Positions 11,026 through 21,647 of a stretch of DNA of 64,000 bases are shown here, piece after piece. Position numbers and translations under genes: made by a program. Source of the DNA: Wolfiporia cocos. Its lineage: Eukaryota; Basidiomycota; Agaricomycetes; Polyporales; Phaeolaceae. The first letter of the stretch is position 1. Each line of letters opens with the position of its first letter. The DNA lies in NCBI GenBank assembly GCA_029448655.1, contig JACCLO010000062.1:1-64000 (forward strand), read 5' to 3'. Under the pieces are notes generated by a model, which was given only the letters and a program-made list of their open reading frames with translations, did not search any database and was not told where the DNA came from.

Positions 11026-11038
11026 GAAGAGGGGGTAA
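11026..11038 (+). promoter_or_regulatory. Polypurine tract of the dUTPase-bearing gypsy element
   Basis: TGAAGAGGGGGTAA directly precedes the LTR start TGTCACAAATTTTCC at 11039, between the dUTPase stop and the LTR. This primes plus-strand synthesis in LTR elements and fixes the 3' LTR boundary. Confidence 0.8.
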
Positions 11039-12426
11039 TGTCACAAATTTTCCTATATTTTTCCCTATTTTTCCTAGACTTGTAGTCCAGTTTGTAGCAT
11101 AGTTAGCGTAGCACGGATACTTGTAGATCACGTGACCCAGTAGAACTAGATGCCGACGGAACCTTCTAGCAGGTTCCATCCCATTCCACAGATATCACAT
11201 GTTAATGCTCATATGTGTGACCGCTGACTCATTACACTTGTAGAGTCACCTGCCATCTGACTCATTCATAGTCATAGCGCATACGTTATCACTTACGGTC
11301 ACATGCAACCTGACTCATACCATAGTACCGTAGGTCCTAGTAGTATTAGGGGTCTTGTATTGCATGTGTCACAGTATTATCTAAACGCCCTATTTTTCCG
11401 CTATCCGTAGCCATTTATCCGGTATTTATACGCATAACTACGAGTTATCCAGTACTTATCCCATACGGCTATAACCTTACGGTTATTATTGCCCTTACGG
11501 CTTCTCAACGTACGCTTATGCGCTACTAAGCTAGAATGACACAGCGCTTACACGCTAGTCATGCCCCATGACACGTCCGGCTTGCAACCGTACCACGTCA
11601 TAACCTACGTCATGGACTAGACCTACGGTCTTGTCCAGACTATGATATCATCATGATGTCACCACCATCATATGTCTAGGTCCCGACCTATGTATAGACA
11701 CATGGCACCATACTGGCATCATACCCTCGTCATCAGTCTAGCCCTCGGGCTTACGACCAATGGCACTAATGGCTCGGCGCTCCGCCTTAGTCATTCCCCG
11801 GGATACAGCCTATGGCAGTTACCCCTCAAGACTCGGCCTTCGGCCTTGTCGTCATACTGGTCTCAACCGCCCCCATGTGAATGTCTACAGGTAATATGAT
11901 AGGTTCGCCATTACCGGCTTACCACGGTCTATTTCTAGCACAATCACACATCTATGCCTTATGCCGATACCGTACCAGTATCACATGCTAACCCTTCTAT
12001 TCGTAGATGGATCTTCCTTCCGTTGATGGTTACTCAGCCACAACGCCATACTAGGTACATACTGTATAGTAGTACCAAACATGTATATAAGATAGGGACT
12101 AAGCGTCCTATACGTCTTAGTTCTATTCTTCTAGGCTATGCGCCTAAGAATCCTCTCACTTAGCTGCACTAGAATAGTCTACCTTACCTCCCTCCCCACT
12201 GGAGGATAAGTGGTGAGTCCCACAGACTGTTCTGTGTCAGCATGTATATATACTGGAACAGTCTGAGCGTTACAACTCAGTTCTGTTCTCCTCGATATTG
12301 AGCTACTGCCTAACAAGCAACCTCATCGCTCATACACTTTTACTTGCTATCTCTTCTTGTGTGTGTATACCTCTAAGCCGCCCTCAAGAAACACTATTAG
12401 TGAGTATTAGGTTTGGGTTTGTGTCA
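11039..12426 (+). mobile_element. 3' LTR of the dUTPase-bearing gypsy element, split by a solo LTR
   Basis: Starts TGTCACAAATTTTCC at 11039 and ends GGTTTGTGTCA at 12426. A foreign solo LTR (11367-12239) is inserted just before its TATA box. Without the insert and one GCATG it is about 510 bp, the size of the many solo LTRs at 12.9-24 kb, which therefore probably derive from this family. After the TATA (near 12245-12252) comes the R-region stem CTGAG...CTCAG. Confidence 0.8.
11367..12239 (+). mobile_element. Solo LTR (0.9-kb type) nested in the 3' LTR
   Basis: TGTCACAGTATTATC...TCTGTGTCA with target duplication GCATG at 11362-11366 and 12240-12244. TATA box near 12084 (TATATAA) and the start-site sequence AGTTCTATTCTT at 12119-12130, 35 nt downstream. 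The U3 carries a string of short inverted repeats (e.g. GACTCGGCCTTCGGCCTTG). Confidence 0.9.
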
Positions 12427-12871
12427 CCGTGATCCGTGATCGGGATTGGGTTGCCAGCCAATAGCAGTAAAGCCTGTTGGCTATACTTAGCTATGGTGCC
12501 ATAGTTGCATGAGCATGGTGTGCTCATGATGTCATAGGCAGTGTGCCTTGATGATGTAGTGGTCTAGCTAGACTGGCTAGACTGGGTGACGTAGTGGTGA
12601 CGTGTCTGTCATGGTGACATATGTCGTGACTTGCTTCTGGTGTTATCCATGTGGATTGATAGGCCGCGTGGTTGATAGAAGAGCTTGACTAATAGTCTAT
12701 GACTAGCGTGTCGCATGTGTCGTATCAGCTTAATAGTGTGTAAGTACCTTGTGTAAGTGATAAGGGTTGGCAATGGGATAAGTCCCTGATAACTGATAGG
12801 TAGACGTATAAATCCTAGAATAATTGCTATAAATAGCAGAAAAATGGCCATGTCCTGTAAATACTGTGACA
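12427..12871 (-). mobile_element. Truncated LTR, minus orientation
   Basis: The right end ATACTGTGACA (12871) and the block GACGTATAAATCC...GAAAAATG match the U3 start of the LTRs at 2616 and 7612. The other end (TGACACAG) is missing, so this is a fragment. Confidence 0.55.
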
Positions 12872-12906
12872 TGGCACAGACTAGTCAGTCTTAATGATGC
12901 AGCAAG

Positions 12907-13346
12907 TGTCACAGATTTTGGGTCCCCTTCAGTAATCAAACCAAGGCACTAGTGGTACTGAAGTCACATGATGGTTTGGCCCTCATCAGGTAGTATAGCG
13001 GTATAACATCTAGCATAGCGTGGCACCCTAGAGGCACATGACTTGCTTACATATACAGAGGCTGTGTAGATAGTGCATGGACCCTTACGTTAGGGTAGGC
13101 CCTAAGGCCCACCTGCGCTCATCCTCATGTATATATAGTATGTCGTCTGAGGCTTACACCTCAGACTTGTCAATCTCGTTGTTGGGGGCGTTTCCCCTCT
13201 TAGCTGGCATTCTTAGTCTTGCTGGTCTTGTGTGCCCACCTCGCCTCGCTATGGCCCCAAGGCCCCTTAGCAACTAGGTGTTGTACTCTACCTATTCGGT
13301 ATTGGGGGTATATTAGATGGTAGTGAGCCTATGCCACTTTGTGACA
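12907..13346 (+). mobile_element. Solo LTR (short type), no matching target duplication
   Basis: Starts TGTCACAGATTTTGG, has ATGTATATATAG followed by the stem TCTGAGG-CTTACA-CCTCAGA, and probably ends TTTGTGACA at 13346. Flanks GCAAG and AGCTC differ, so one end may be lost or rearranged. Confidence 0.6.
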
Positions 13347-13480
13347 AGCTCCTTGTAATCCTTAGTGACCTTGTTGTCTAGCAATGCTTTACAAATCTCT
13401 CGGAGTATCGGTTCATCCAATTCTGGCACCACATGGGAGGTATCAAGAGCCATTGCCATGAACTCTCGCTCGAAAAATTC
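13347..13480 (-). pseudogene. Gypsy pol fragment (RNase H-integrase linker)
   Basis: The minus strand encodes FFEREFMAMALDTSHVV and LREICKALLDNKVTKDYKEL, which line up with the linker at residues 15-62 of the plus-strand integrase frame at 8699. It is a short orphan piece flanked by LTRs on both sides. Confidence 0.7.
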
Positions 13481-13690
13481 TGTCACAAATCTAGGTCACG
13501 CTAGATACTAGGACGTTATGGAGCAGTAACTAGGGTATATTCCCCCTAAGGTGGTGACCTGAATACAATAGGCACCAAGCATGGGAATATGAACTGCAGA
13601 TATAGCCGGACCCTTGATAACAGCCAAGCTGTTATCATAGCCCTTTTGGGGGAGTGGCTATATTGCCACTCATGAGCACATTGCATTGGG
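13481..13690 (-). mobile_element. Fragment of a small LTR-like repeat
   Basis: TGTCACAAATCTAGG at 13481, then sequence matching 21884-22128 in inverse orientation: GCTATGATAACAGC...GCTGTTATC and GTTCATATTCCCA. The far end is not recognisable. Confidence 0.5.
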
Positions 13691-14039
13691 TCCATGGTGC
13701 GTCTTGTGATATCAGTCCTGCACTTCCATAATTGACATCCAATGTGCTGCTTGACATGCTCACCACACTTGGCATGCCAAACCAGTACTCACACCTGATT
13801 GGCTAGTGTACATCATCAGGTGATAAGTTAGTTGTAGTAATTGGCACAAGATTGACAACAGAAAGTGTGCCCAGCGTCTGCAGACAATTCTCCTTCAGTG
13901 ATGGGGGTAGCAGAACAGTGTTGAACTTTGGCACCTTGAGCTTCTCCATTCCCACACCTGGCCTGTGTCAACCATTGCATCTCTGGGGATTTGCATACTC
14001 AGCCTCACTCTCATTCTCATACACATTCAATGAGGGCTT
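13691..14039. other. No intact gene; short minus-strand coding-like piece
   Basis: On the minus strand near 13830-13960 there is an open stretch (GMEKLKVPKFNTVLLPP, KENCLQTLGTLSVVNLVP) ending at a TAG. I cannot assign it; it may be a transposon or host gene remnant. Confidence 0.35.
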
Positions 14040-14044
14040 GTGTG

Positions 14045-15007
14045 TGTCACAGATTCTGAAAAGAGGTACCCCCCCCCTGTCTCAAACCCACGTTCTTGGG
14101 TAGTACCCCATCATGTGTCTTTGTATGGACTTAGCAGTGTAGCGTAATGGTACAGGTCGCCCCACCCATAGATGGTCACATGGTCAGTAGCTTAGATACT
14201 ACAGCACATGACTTAGGTAGCACTCAGCAATACGCACAGACCCTGCCTTTAGGGTGGGTCTCTAGTATACAGTGACAGTGTTCCTCATGTACTTAAGCTG
14301 TGACACTCTGGGGCTTACTCCCCAGAGTGTCACAGATATATTACTGTTGAATTCACCCTCACTATAGCTTTATGAGCACTGCTGTACATGCATGTGCCCC
14401 TCTACACTATGGTATTCCTCTCCCCTTCGTCCTGTAGTTACTGTAACAACCCTGCACCACTCGTCGATCAGCGCCCTTAGGGTAGGCGCACGTGCCTCTA
14501 CCCATAACATGGTCACACTTTCATTACATACTCATGACTAGTTACTGTTATGCCTGACCTCATAGTTACTGCGCACAGATCAGCACTTCAGGGTAGACAC
14601 ACTAGCGTACACGCAGATGTATATAAAGTATGACAAATGAGGCCTTATGCCTCATTCTTAGGATTTTCGGCAATTGGGCCTAACCAGCCCCTTTCATTCT
14701 CTATGGCTATGGGCCACTCTGCTGTGCTGCTCATCTGACTTGACTGGACAAATGCCACAACCCCTAGCTGTCATCCCTCTAACTGAGCACCCAGAGTCAA
14801 CGACAATACTAGGACACGCCAGCAGGCATATACGAGATCCCCAGCAGGGCCAGTCCCACAGACACAGGGTATGTCTGTGTCACAGAGCTGTTATTCTCGA
14901 TGATGAGGCTTGTCCTCTCTTTACTCCAAGTCTTATGCATGCTAGTCCAAGGGTTCTGCTCTATGTGACAACTCTAGATGACGGTACACCCTTGGCATTT
15001 TGTGTCA
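14045..15007 (+). mobile_element. Solo LTR (short type), carrying a nested LTR
   Basis: TGTCACAGATTCTG...TTTTGTGTCA with target duplication GTGTG at 14040-14044 and 15008-15012. The LTR at 14328-14882 is inserted exactly at the edge of its R-region stem (14306-14327, CTCTGGGG-CTTACT-CCCCAGAG). Without the insert it is about 400 bp. Confidence 0.85.
14328..14882 (+). mobile_element. Nested solo LTR (short type)
   Basis: TGTCACAGATATATT...GTCTGTGTCA, 555 bp, with target duplication CAGAG at 14323-14327 and 14883-14887. Contains GATGTATATAAAG, the stem AATGAGG...CCTCATT and the terminal stem ACAGACA...TGTCTGT. Confidence 0.9.
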
Positions 15008-15012
15008 GTGTG

Positions 15013-15365
15013 AGCTCACACATGAGAGGGTCTGGCTCATAACTTGAGGTTAATGTCCCAGCGAGTTTGCATGGCATTTATAAACTCTGCTGTGGCTGGT
15101 GCACTGATGCTGTGGATGGGTGCTTAGTGCACACCACACCATGCACAAGTTAACTACTAGAGGGGCAATGCAGGTATGCGCACAAGCTTTAGTCTTATTA
15201 CTAGCATATATACTTGTAACCAATTGTATTTATGGATTGTGTTTGGCAGCAACGCACATTAGTGTGTGTGGCTAACATGAGCTTCTATGTCCTCTACCCA
15301 CTCTATTGTGGAGCACACAACTTGGAGTGCACATCAGATGAAACATGGCTCTGCAATTGTCCTCT
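15013..15365. other. No gene recognised
   Basis: Between two solo LTRs. One plus ORF (15232-15444) runs into the next LTR and has no recognisable motif. Confidence 0.4.
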
Positions 15366-15968
15366 TGTCACCAGAAACTCCACCCCTAGGATATACGCTA
15401 ATGCTAGGCTAGCGCTAGGGAGATGCACATGCATAGGTAGATAAGCATTCACTTATCTTATCTCAATATGGTCACATGTCATCACTGAGTAGTTACAGCA
15501 TTACCTAGTCATGTGAGACACAGTCACAGTATGCACAGGCCACGCCATTAGGTCAGGCCTTGTAGCTACAGTACGTAGCATCTCCATGTATATAAGTAGG
15601 TAGAATCTGAGGATTACTCCTCAGTTCTACTCTTCTCGGCCTAGGGGGCATGTCCCCTGGGAACCTCTCAACCCTCTGCTGCATGTGCGTGTGAGCCAGC
15701 GGACTGCTCTGCAACAAGCCTGCTGCATCCTACTTGGACATGGGGGTCTCTATTTATTGCATCTCCTAGTTTTGTCTTTAGCCTGCTAGTCTGGGGGCAT
15801 ACCGGTACACTCATGGGTCAGTACCTCGGGCTTCATGGCAGGTCGTCTCAATAGACAAGCCATCCTGTTCTCCCCTACAAGGATGGGTAGCCTTTAGGCC
15901 TAGGTTAGAAGGTATAGAGGCATCCCCACTAGCATGGGTAGCATGGTCACAAGTATGTTCCCGTGTCA
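15366..15968 (+). mobile_element. Solo LTR (short type)
   Basis: TGTCACCAGAAACTCC...CCCGTGTCA, 603 bp, with target duplication CCTCT at 15361-15365 and 15969-15973. TATA CATGTATATAAG followed by the stem CTGAGG-ATTACT-CCTCAG and AGTTCTACTCTTCTCGG. Confidence 0.9.
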
Positions 15969-16149
15969 CCTCTGCTGCTCAATAATCTCGGCTGCCTGGT
16001 GCAACTTGTGTATAGCATATTCTATGTCTGTTTGGTCTTGATTGTCAGGCTAGGATGTGAAGGTGAGTATATCTCTATTTTACTTGTTATATACATACTG
16101 CAAACCCACTGCCGCTGCCAGCTCATGTGCGCAGCAATCCATCACGACC

Positions 16150-17960
16150 AGTTGGTGGGCCCTTTTGAGGCGAGGAGAGTATCTGAAATGTGATAACAAA
16201 CTGGTGAGTCTCTCACTTTTGGCTCAATGATCTGCTGAAGTACTGGCAATGACACTACAGGGGCCTCTTTGGTGTCGGAATCTTGAAGCATGATTGGATC
16301 GTCCCAGCTGCCAGATGGTGTCAGCACCAGAACATGGGGCATTCACTCCATCCATGCATGATCTCTGGTAGACTCCGGTGGAGGTGCGACTATGCCATTC
16401 ACCATGACGGTGTAGAATGGCTGAACATGGAGCCACTGCACTGTGACCCACCACGATGATGGTATAGGTGTGGAAACTTCTTGCACAAGGTGCTTGTAGA
16501 GAAGGTACACATGATATTTCTGAGCTCCACAGTTGCATGTCCACGTCATAATGTCTGTATTGTAGATGCTGTTAATTGGAGTCTGAGCAAGATGTTCCCG
16601 TGACCTTCTGAAGGCTTCTTGCATATGGGTAAGTGATCATGAATGCCCTTCACAATGCTTTGTAATGATCTGTGCAAGGGTCAGTTGATATGGCGGGAGC
16701 ACTTTTGTGATGATTGCATGCATGGTGAGATCAATGGGCAGGTGATTATAGCAGTGCAGAACTAGCTGCTTGAGATTCTGCCAGAGCACCTCAACCATCA
16801 TTGTTATACACTTGCATGGTATGCTTGATGTGTACACCACATGCACCCAGAGACACCAGCAATCATGCGAGTACCAGGAGCTCCAGAGGTAAGCTCATAC
16901 CTCATGAAGATTATTGAGTTTATAGTGTTGATACATCTCATCAATAGCATCTTGTCGAATGTCCTTGGATGTTCAGCTCTGCCCATGCCATTTAGGGAGA
17001 AAATGGTGCTGTGATGCATGCTTTGTGAAAAGCTAGAGGATAGGCAGTCGGTGTGGTGTCAGGCAAAAGACATAGCCAGGCTTTGCTTGCTTCATTGTGC
17101 TGATTGCTCTGTCATCACAAGGTGAGCTTTCTTGGAGCTCTTCAAGTGCTTCTGCAAACTCCTCAACCTGATGCTGCAGATCATCTAGGTCTCAATCCCA
17201 CTCAGCATCATTCCAATTGTCATGTTTATGACCTATCCAGCCCATTTCTTCATCACTTTCATCTGCATGTAGATCAGGTGGGAGTATGCCCTGGCCACTC
17301 AGGTGTTCAATGTCAAAGTCTTTGGCATCTTCGGTTTCACTCTTCACAGCAGGATGGCCTGCCGGGATGGGCTTGAGTCTAAGTGGGGGCAGTGACAGGT
17401 GATGACAGATGGATACCCATCAATGAGAAGCCGGATGCGATGGAGAGGCTTCACAGGAGGGGCAGGTAGCTAGTACATATAATATGAATTAATGAGAATA
17501 AAGTCCCATTCCACAATGTTGGAAATAAACAAACGACTGAGCCTGTCTGTTGCAGGTATGGTATGAAGTTAGCTTTGATGTAAGAGAACTCATGGCAAGC
17601 TTCATTGACATCATAGAATGCAGGTGTCTCCTTGTTCTTTGCTAAGCACTGTTTCACTGCATGGAGTGCATGCCAGAAACATAGCTGATGTTTTGCCTGT
17701 GGCCATGTGTTCCTCATTGCATTGATTTCTGACCAATCCTTGTCTGATAATGTATATTCTGGGTTGACACCAAGGTCCTTCAGCTCACCAAGAAATCTCT
17801 CAAGCACAACTTGCTTGACACCCTTATCGGCTTCCTTGTTTGTCGATATCAGTAAGAACACAAGTGGAATACCCAACCCATGTGCATCTGCAACTGCACC
17901 AAACAGTCCAAAATTGGTCCTGTTTGTGTTCCCTAGACAGATTCAATCTCAGTAATTTAC
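16150..17960 (-). pseudogene. MULE-type (Mutator-like) transposase, broken
   Basis: MULE transposases are DDE enzymes that cut and paste Mutator-like DNA transposons. The best part is 17451-17955 on the minus strand: FGLFGAVADAHGLGIPLVFLL, LKDLGVNPEYTLSDKDWSEI with a catalytic-type Asp, then WPQAKHQLCFWHALHAVKQ, the CxxH signature of the family. Nearer the C-terminus (16540-16590) TWTCNCGAQKYHVY...KHLVQEV resembles a SWIM zinc finger, usual for these proteins. Pieces lie in different frames with stops between, and no terminal inverted repeats were found, so the copy appears dead. Unknown fragments elsewhere in the repeat zone may come from the same element. Confidence 0.75.
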
Positions 17961-18101
17961 TTACGTAGCAAGCTTGCATAGCACACACACATGTTGAATC
18001 CATTGCAAGCTCCTGTGTATTGGAGGCCCACTCCTCAATAAAATCTGTGACTTAGAAGGCAACTGCCTGAGTGCTGGGCTCAGCTTGCACATCTAGCAGA
18101 G

Positions 18102-19090
18102 TGACACAGACTCACCAGTCTGTGGGACCGGCCCACAGGCCGGGGACAATCCCCCAAAGCCAGTGCATCAGTGCACATCCTAAGCCAATGGGTATGCAGG
18201 CAAGGCCCTTGGCTAAGGTACCACCCAGACGGGCAAGGTGAGGAGGGAGAGACCCAGGCAGACTGGCACACACACAGATGAGGTGGTGAGAGAGGGGCTA
18301 CAGCCCAGACATCAAGAATCTTAGAGATGGGGAGTAAGCCCCATCTTGTCACGGTTTTATACCACAAGATATTGACCCTACATCCCTCGCTTTAGGTCTC
18401 TTGGGGTTCCACTGAGCGCACGGTCTCCTCATACCTCTAGTTACCTCCACGTCAACCATCTCACATAGTACATCACGTTACCTGGTAGATAGTGCCTATG
18501 ATGGGCACACATTCCGTCACCCGCATTATAACATCACAGTATGTACATCATATGGTCATGGTAGCACATGATCCCTTAGTTATGGCACACAGGCCATTAC
18601 ATTAAGGTAGTCATAGCATACTGATCCATGTACATAAATACACCGGGATGAGGTCTTACAACCTCATCCTTTAGATTCTCGATGTTGGGCTATGCCCCTT
18701 TCTTCATACTGTCTGAGGGTGCACACCAGTCTTACTGCTGAGTTATTCACTTGCTCATCTGGGATGCACCATTGGCAACACATGTCGCCACCTCAGCAAT
18801 GAGGTCACCCTGGTCACCACTGCATTCCTCTGATGGTACCCTTGTGGATGTGTTGGATTCCCCGGCAGGGCTGGTCCCACAGACCTATGTAAGTCTGTGT
18901 CACATCTCTCTACCCTTTAAGTATGTACATGGGAGCGCAACATGTCTACCCTTAAGTGCTGGCCTGTGTGCAGCACCATCCTAACGGCTGAGGTAAGAGA
19001 GTATGTAAGCGAGCATGTAACTACTGTAGTGACAGGGAGTGACCATAATGTGAGTGATGCATGGGTGCGCACTACCCCGGAGTGCCTATC
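18102..19090 (-). mobile_element. Minus-orientation LTR, split by a nested LTR
   Basis: 18102 TGACACAGACTCACC with terminal stem ACAGAC...GTCTGT; the R-region stem AGATGGGG-AGTAAG-CCCCATCT ends at 18346, where the LTR at 18347-18902 is inserted. The remainder (reverse TATA TTAAGTATGTACATG and the U3 block GGCCTGTGTGCAG) follows from 18903. The far end near 19090 is approximate. Confidence 0.65.
18347..18902 (+). mobile_element. Nested solo LTR (short type)
   Basis: TGTCACGGTTTTATACC...AGTCTGTGTCA, 556 bp, with target duplication CATCT at 18342-18346 and 18903-18907. R stem GGATGAGG...CCTCATCC; terminal stem ACAGAC...GTCTGT. Confidence 0.9.
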
Positions 19091-20084
19091 TACGGGGTCA
19101 GGTGGTCATTGCCAGAGCGCCATTACTGGCATCTCTATCCCTATGCCACATGACTCAGCACCATTACTGGTGCCTTGTCATCTATGCTTACCCCTATGCT
19201 TACGTTTACGTGCATGGACTCTGGGGCTTTTGGGCAAGCTCTTAGGTACTGGTGCACCCACATGTACTTATGCACTGGCATGAGGACTTACATCCTCATG
19301 TCTAGCATTCTTGACATTAGGGTAATGACACCCTCTTTCATGCTGTCTACTGGGCTGCCACTCTGCTCTTAGTTCACGACATGCTAGTCTGGGGATGTCA
19401 GACCTTGCCAACCCGCCATACTGCCAACAAGACTGCTCGTTGCCCTGCCTTCCCTTGACGCCATGGGGCCTGGGACCTGTCATGGTCTATGTCACAGAAT
19501 GCCCAGAGGGGCATTCCTAGGACAATTCACTCCTCGCTATCACAGTATGGGCACTGCTATGTGCACGCGTGCCCCTCTCTGCTTAGTTACTTCACATCAT
19601 CCCTTGATGCCAGTAGAATCACCTGACCCAGTAGATTAGTGCTAGTCAGGCAGCACACGTATCAGGTACTCACGTTCATGGTCACCACTGTAGTCACATG
19701 TAGCATTACAGTCACCCTTAGTTACGGCGCACAGGCCTGTACTTTAGGGCATCCCTACATATGCTCCTGTCATGTACTTAAGTAGATGACAGATGGGGCT
19801 TATCCCCATCTTTTGGATTTTCAGCAATGGGCTTAGGCCCCTCTCTTGCATCTTGCTGTGGGTCTGCACCAGTCATACTACTGAGTTCTCTACTCGCTCA
19901 TCTGGGGGCTTGCCTTCGTAGGCATAAGGTGACTCTGTTTAACCCTGCATAACTTGGGTGGCACCTCGATAGGTGTGTAGGGTTCCCAGCAGGGCCAGTC
20001 CCACAGACATTTGTGAGTCTGTGTCAGTCTATTGGAGATATTCCCTGGCTATGGGCCAGTCCCACAGATGGTACATCTGTATCA
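19090..20084 (+). mobile_element. Outer LTR holding a nested LTR; 5' end unclear
   Basis: ATGTACTTATGC near 19262, the stem CATGAGG-ACTTACAT-CCTCATG, and an end ACAGATGGTACATCTGTATCA at 20084. The LTR at 19490-20026 interrupts it. The left boundary merges with the minus-orientation LTR before it. Confidence 0.55.
19490..20026 (+). mobile_element. Nested solo LTR (short type)
   Basis: TGTCACAGAATGCCC...GAGTCTGTGTCA, 537 bp, with target duplication GTCTA at 19485-19489 and 20027-20031. R stem AGATGGGG-CTTAT-CCCCATCT; terminal stem ACAGAC...GTCTGT. Confidence 0.9.
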
Positions 20085-20835
20085 GCATGCATGCTCCTGA
20101 TCATCAAGTTGAAGATCATCATCTCCAATGTTGATCTGGGCCTTGAGCTCAAATGGCCCTACAATCTTACCCATCACTGTCTCCATAAACTCCTTCAACA
20201 ACATAACATCAGTCTCAGCTTCATCATCTTCCTCATCATTGAGAGCCTTCCACTTTGTGTGTCTTTGTTCATTTTCCTTGTACATGCACTCTCAGCTTTT
20301 TTGCATGGCCTTCTAGGCAGGTCTTAGACATCATGGGTAATGTATGCAGGCATGCAGGATGGAAGGAGGTCACTGGCTAATGTTGCCACAAGTCTTGCCT
20401 GCTTACAATTTCCTGCTGATTCATCACTTATAATTTTTATCTAAATGTGAGAAAATACTCTGAGCGTGAGAACAATTATCGCTCTATTACTTTCAGTTAA
20501 AGGTCGGCATGGTGCATGCTAAGCGCCCATCTGCAGTGTCGGTGCACCAGCCACAGTGGAATATGAAAAGGTCATGCAAACTTGCTGGGACATTAACCTC
20601 AAGTCTGGCTCATATTGGATGTCAAGGTGCACTTGTGGGTGTGGCCCTTACCCTTGCTGCCCAATGGGACCAAGAATGGCTGTGGTGTGGGGGCGGAGAC
20701 GGCAGAGAAGGTCAAGGAGATGTCTCAGACACTATCCTGTGCAGTGCCCAGGCACACTTAATCTTGTTTCCAGTGCTGGGTGGAGGTGGGGGCAGAGGTG
20801 AGGTCGGACACAAGGCAGTGCACTCAGTCTCACAG
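20085..20835. other. No intact gene; acidic minus-strand fragment and a copied promoter piece
   Basis: 20082-20285 minus encodes an acidic helical stretch (LNDEEDDEAETDVMLLKEF, MGKIVGPFELKAQINIGDD) that I cannot name. 20514-20590 repeats the region before the Cys-rich gene (22683-22745; shared GCTAAGCGCCCATC and GGTCATGCAAACT-like blocks), so part of a host promoter was copied here. Confidence 0.4.
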
Positions 20836-21303
20836 TGTCACAAATTTTGAGGCTAGGCACCTGGCTGGGCATTTACTCAGGATTTGCCCTCTGCGTGGGT
20901 CGAACGCATTGACTGATGCACAGGAAGTCACGTGACATGGAGATTAGATAAGGAGTCGTTGATTAGGGATTGCGGACCGTCCTCCCCGCCGGGCCGCTCA
21001 CATGATGTAGTTGTAGATGACACCTTATGGCATGACGATCGCGACGTCGTGCATGGCCCCCTTTAGGGTGGGCCGCGACTCAGTAGTTACGCCATCTCTA
21101 CATGTATATATACTACGTCATCTGAGGGTTACACCTCAGACTTGTTCTTCTCGATGTATGGGTGATAGCCCTCCTCTCTTGATCACTACAGCATGCTGCC
21201 TGACTCCGCCTCGCCTTGTCTCAACAACTCGGCGTTGTACCCTGGGTCTTAGTACTTATAGGGGTAGGACAGGGATAGAGGTATGCCAGTCAAGTTTGTG
21301 TCA
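20836..21303 (+). mobile_element. Solo LTR (short type)
   Basis: TGTCACAAATTTTGAGG...AGTTTGTGTCA, 468 bp, with target duplication CACAG at 20831-20835 and 21304-21308. ATGTATATATAC and the stem TCTGAGG-GTTACA-CCTCAGA. Confidence 0.9.
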
Positions 21304-21639
21304 CACAGCATTTCAGTACAATGTACAATACAATCATACAAATGATAGCATCACTTCATGAGGATTGTTTTAGCTGAGCTATATGCAGGTGCAATATGAT
21401 GCAGGCAAGCACCTGGGCATGATAAATTCACTGTGGCAATCCAGTGTTGGAACATCCAGGCAAGTGCGTATCCGATTGCCGGCTGGGTATACCATGCAGT
21501 GACACTAGCATACTTGAACAAGTCAGAAAGATGTGCCTTAGAGATAAGGGTACCCCTTATTATTGTAGAATTTAGGCTGTACATGCTTTGCATGTTTGCC
21601 TCCCCGCCCCAAGGATGAGACAAACCACTGTCCAACATT
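21304..21639. other. No gene recognised
   Basis: A minus-strand ORF of 108 codons overlaps the end of the MITE and shows no motif. Confidence 0.35.
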
Positions 21640-21647
21640 GTTGTTTC

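Noticed and set aside
11039..12239. Taking 11039-12239 as one 1.2-kb LTR
   Set aside because: GCATG duplication at 11362 and 12240 and the match of 11367-12239 to the 0.9-kb LTR family show a nested solo LTR inside a 0.5-kb LTR that ends at 12426.
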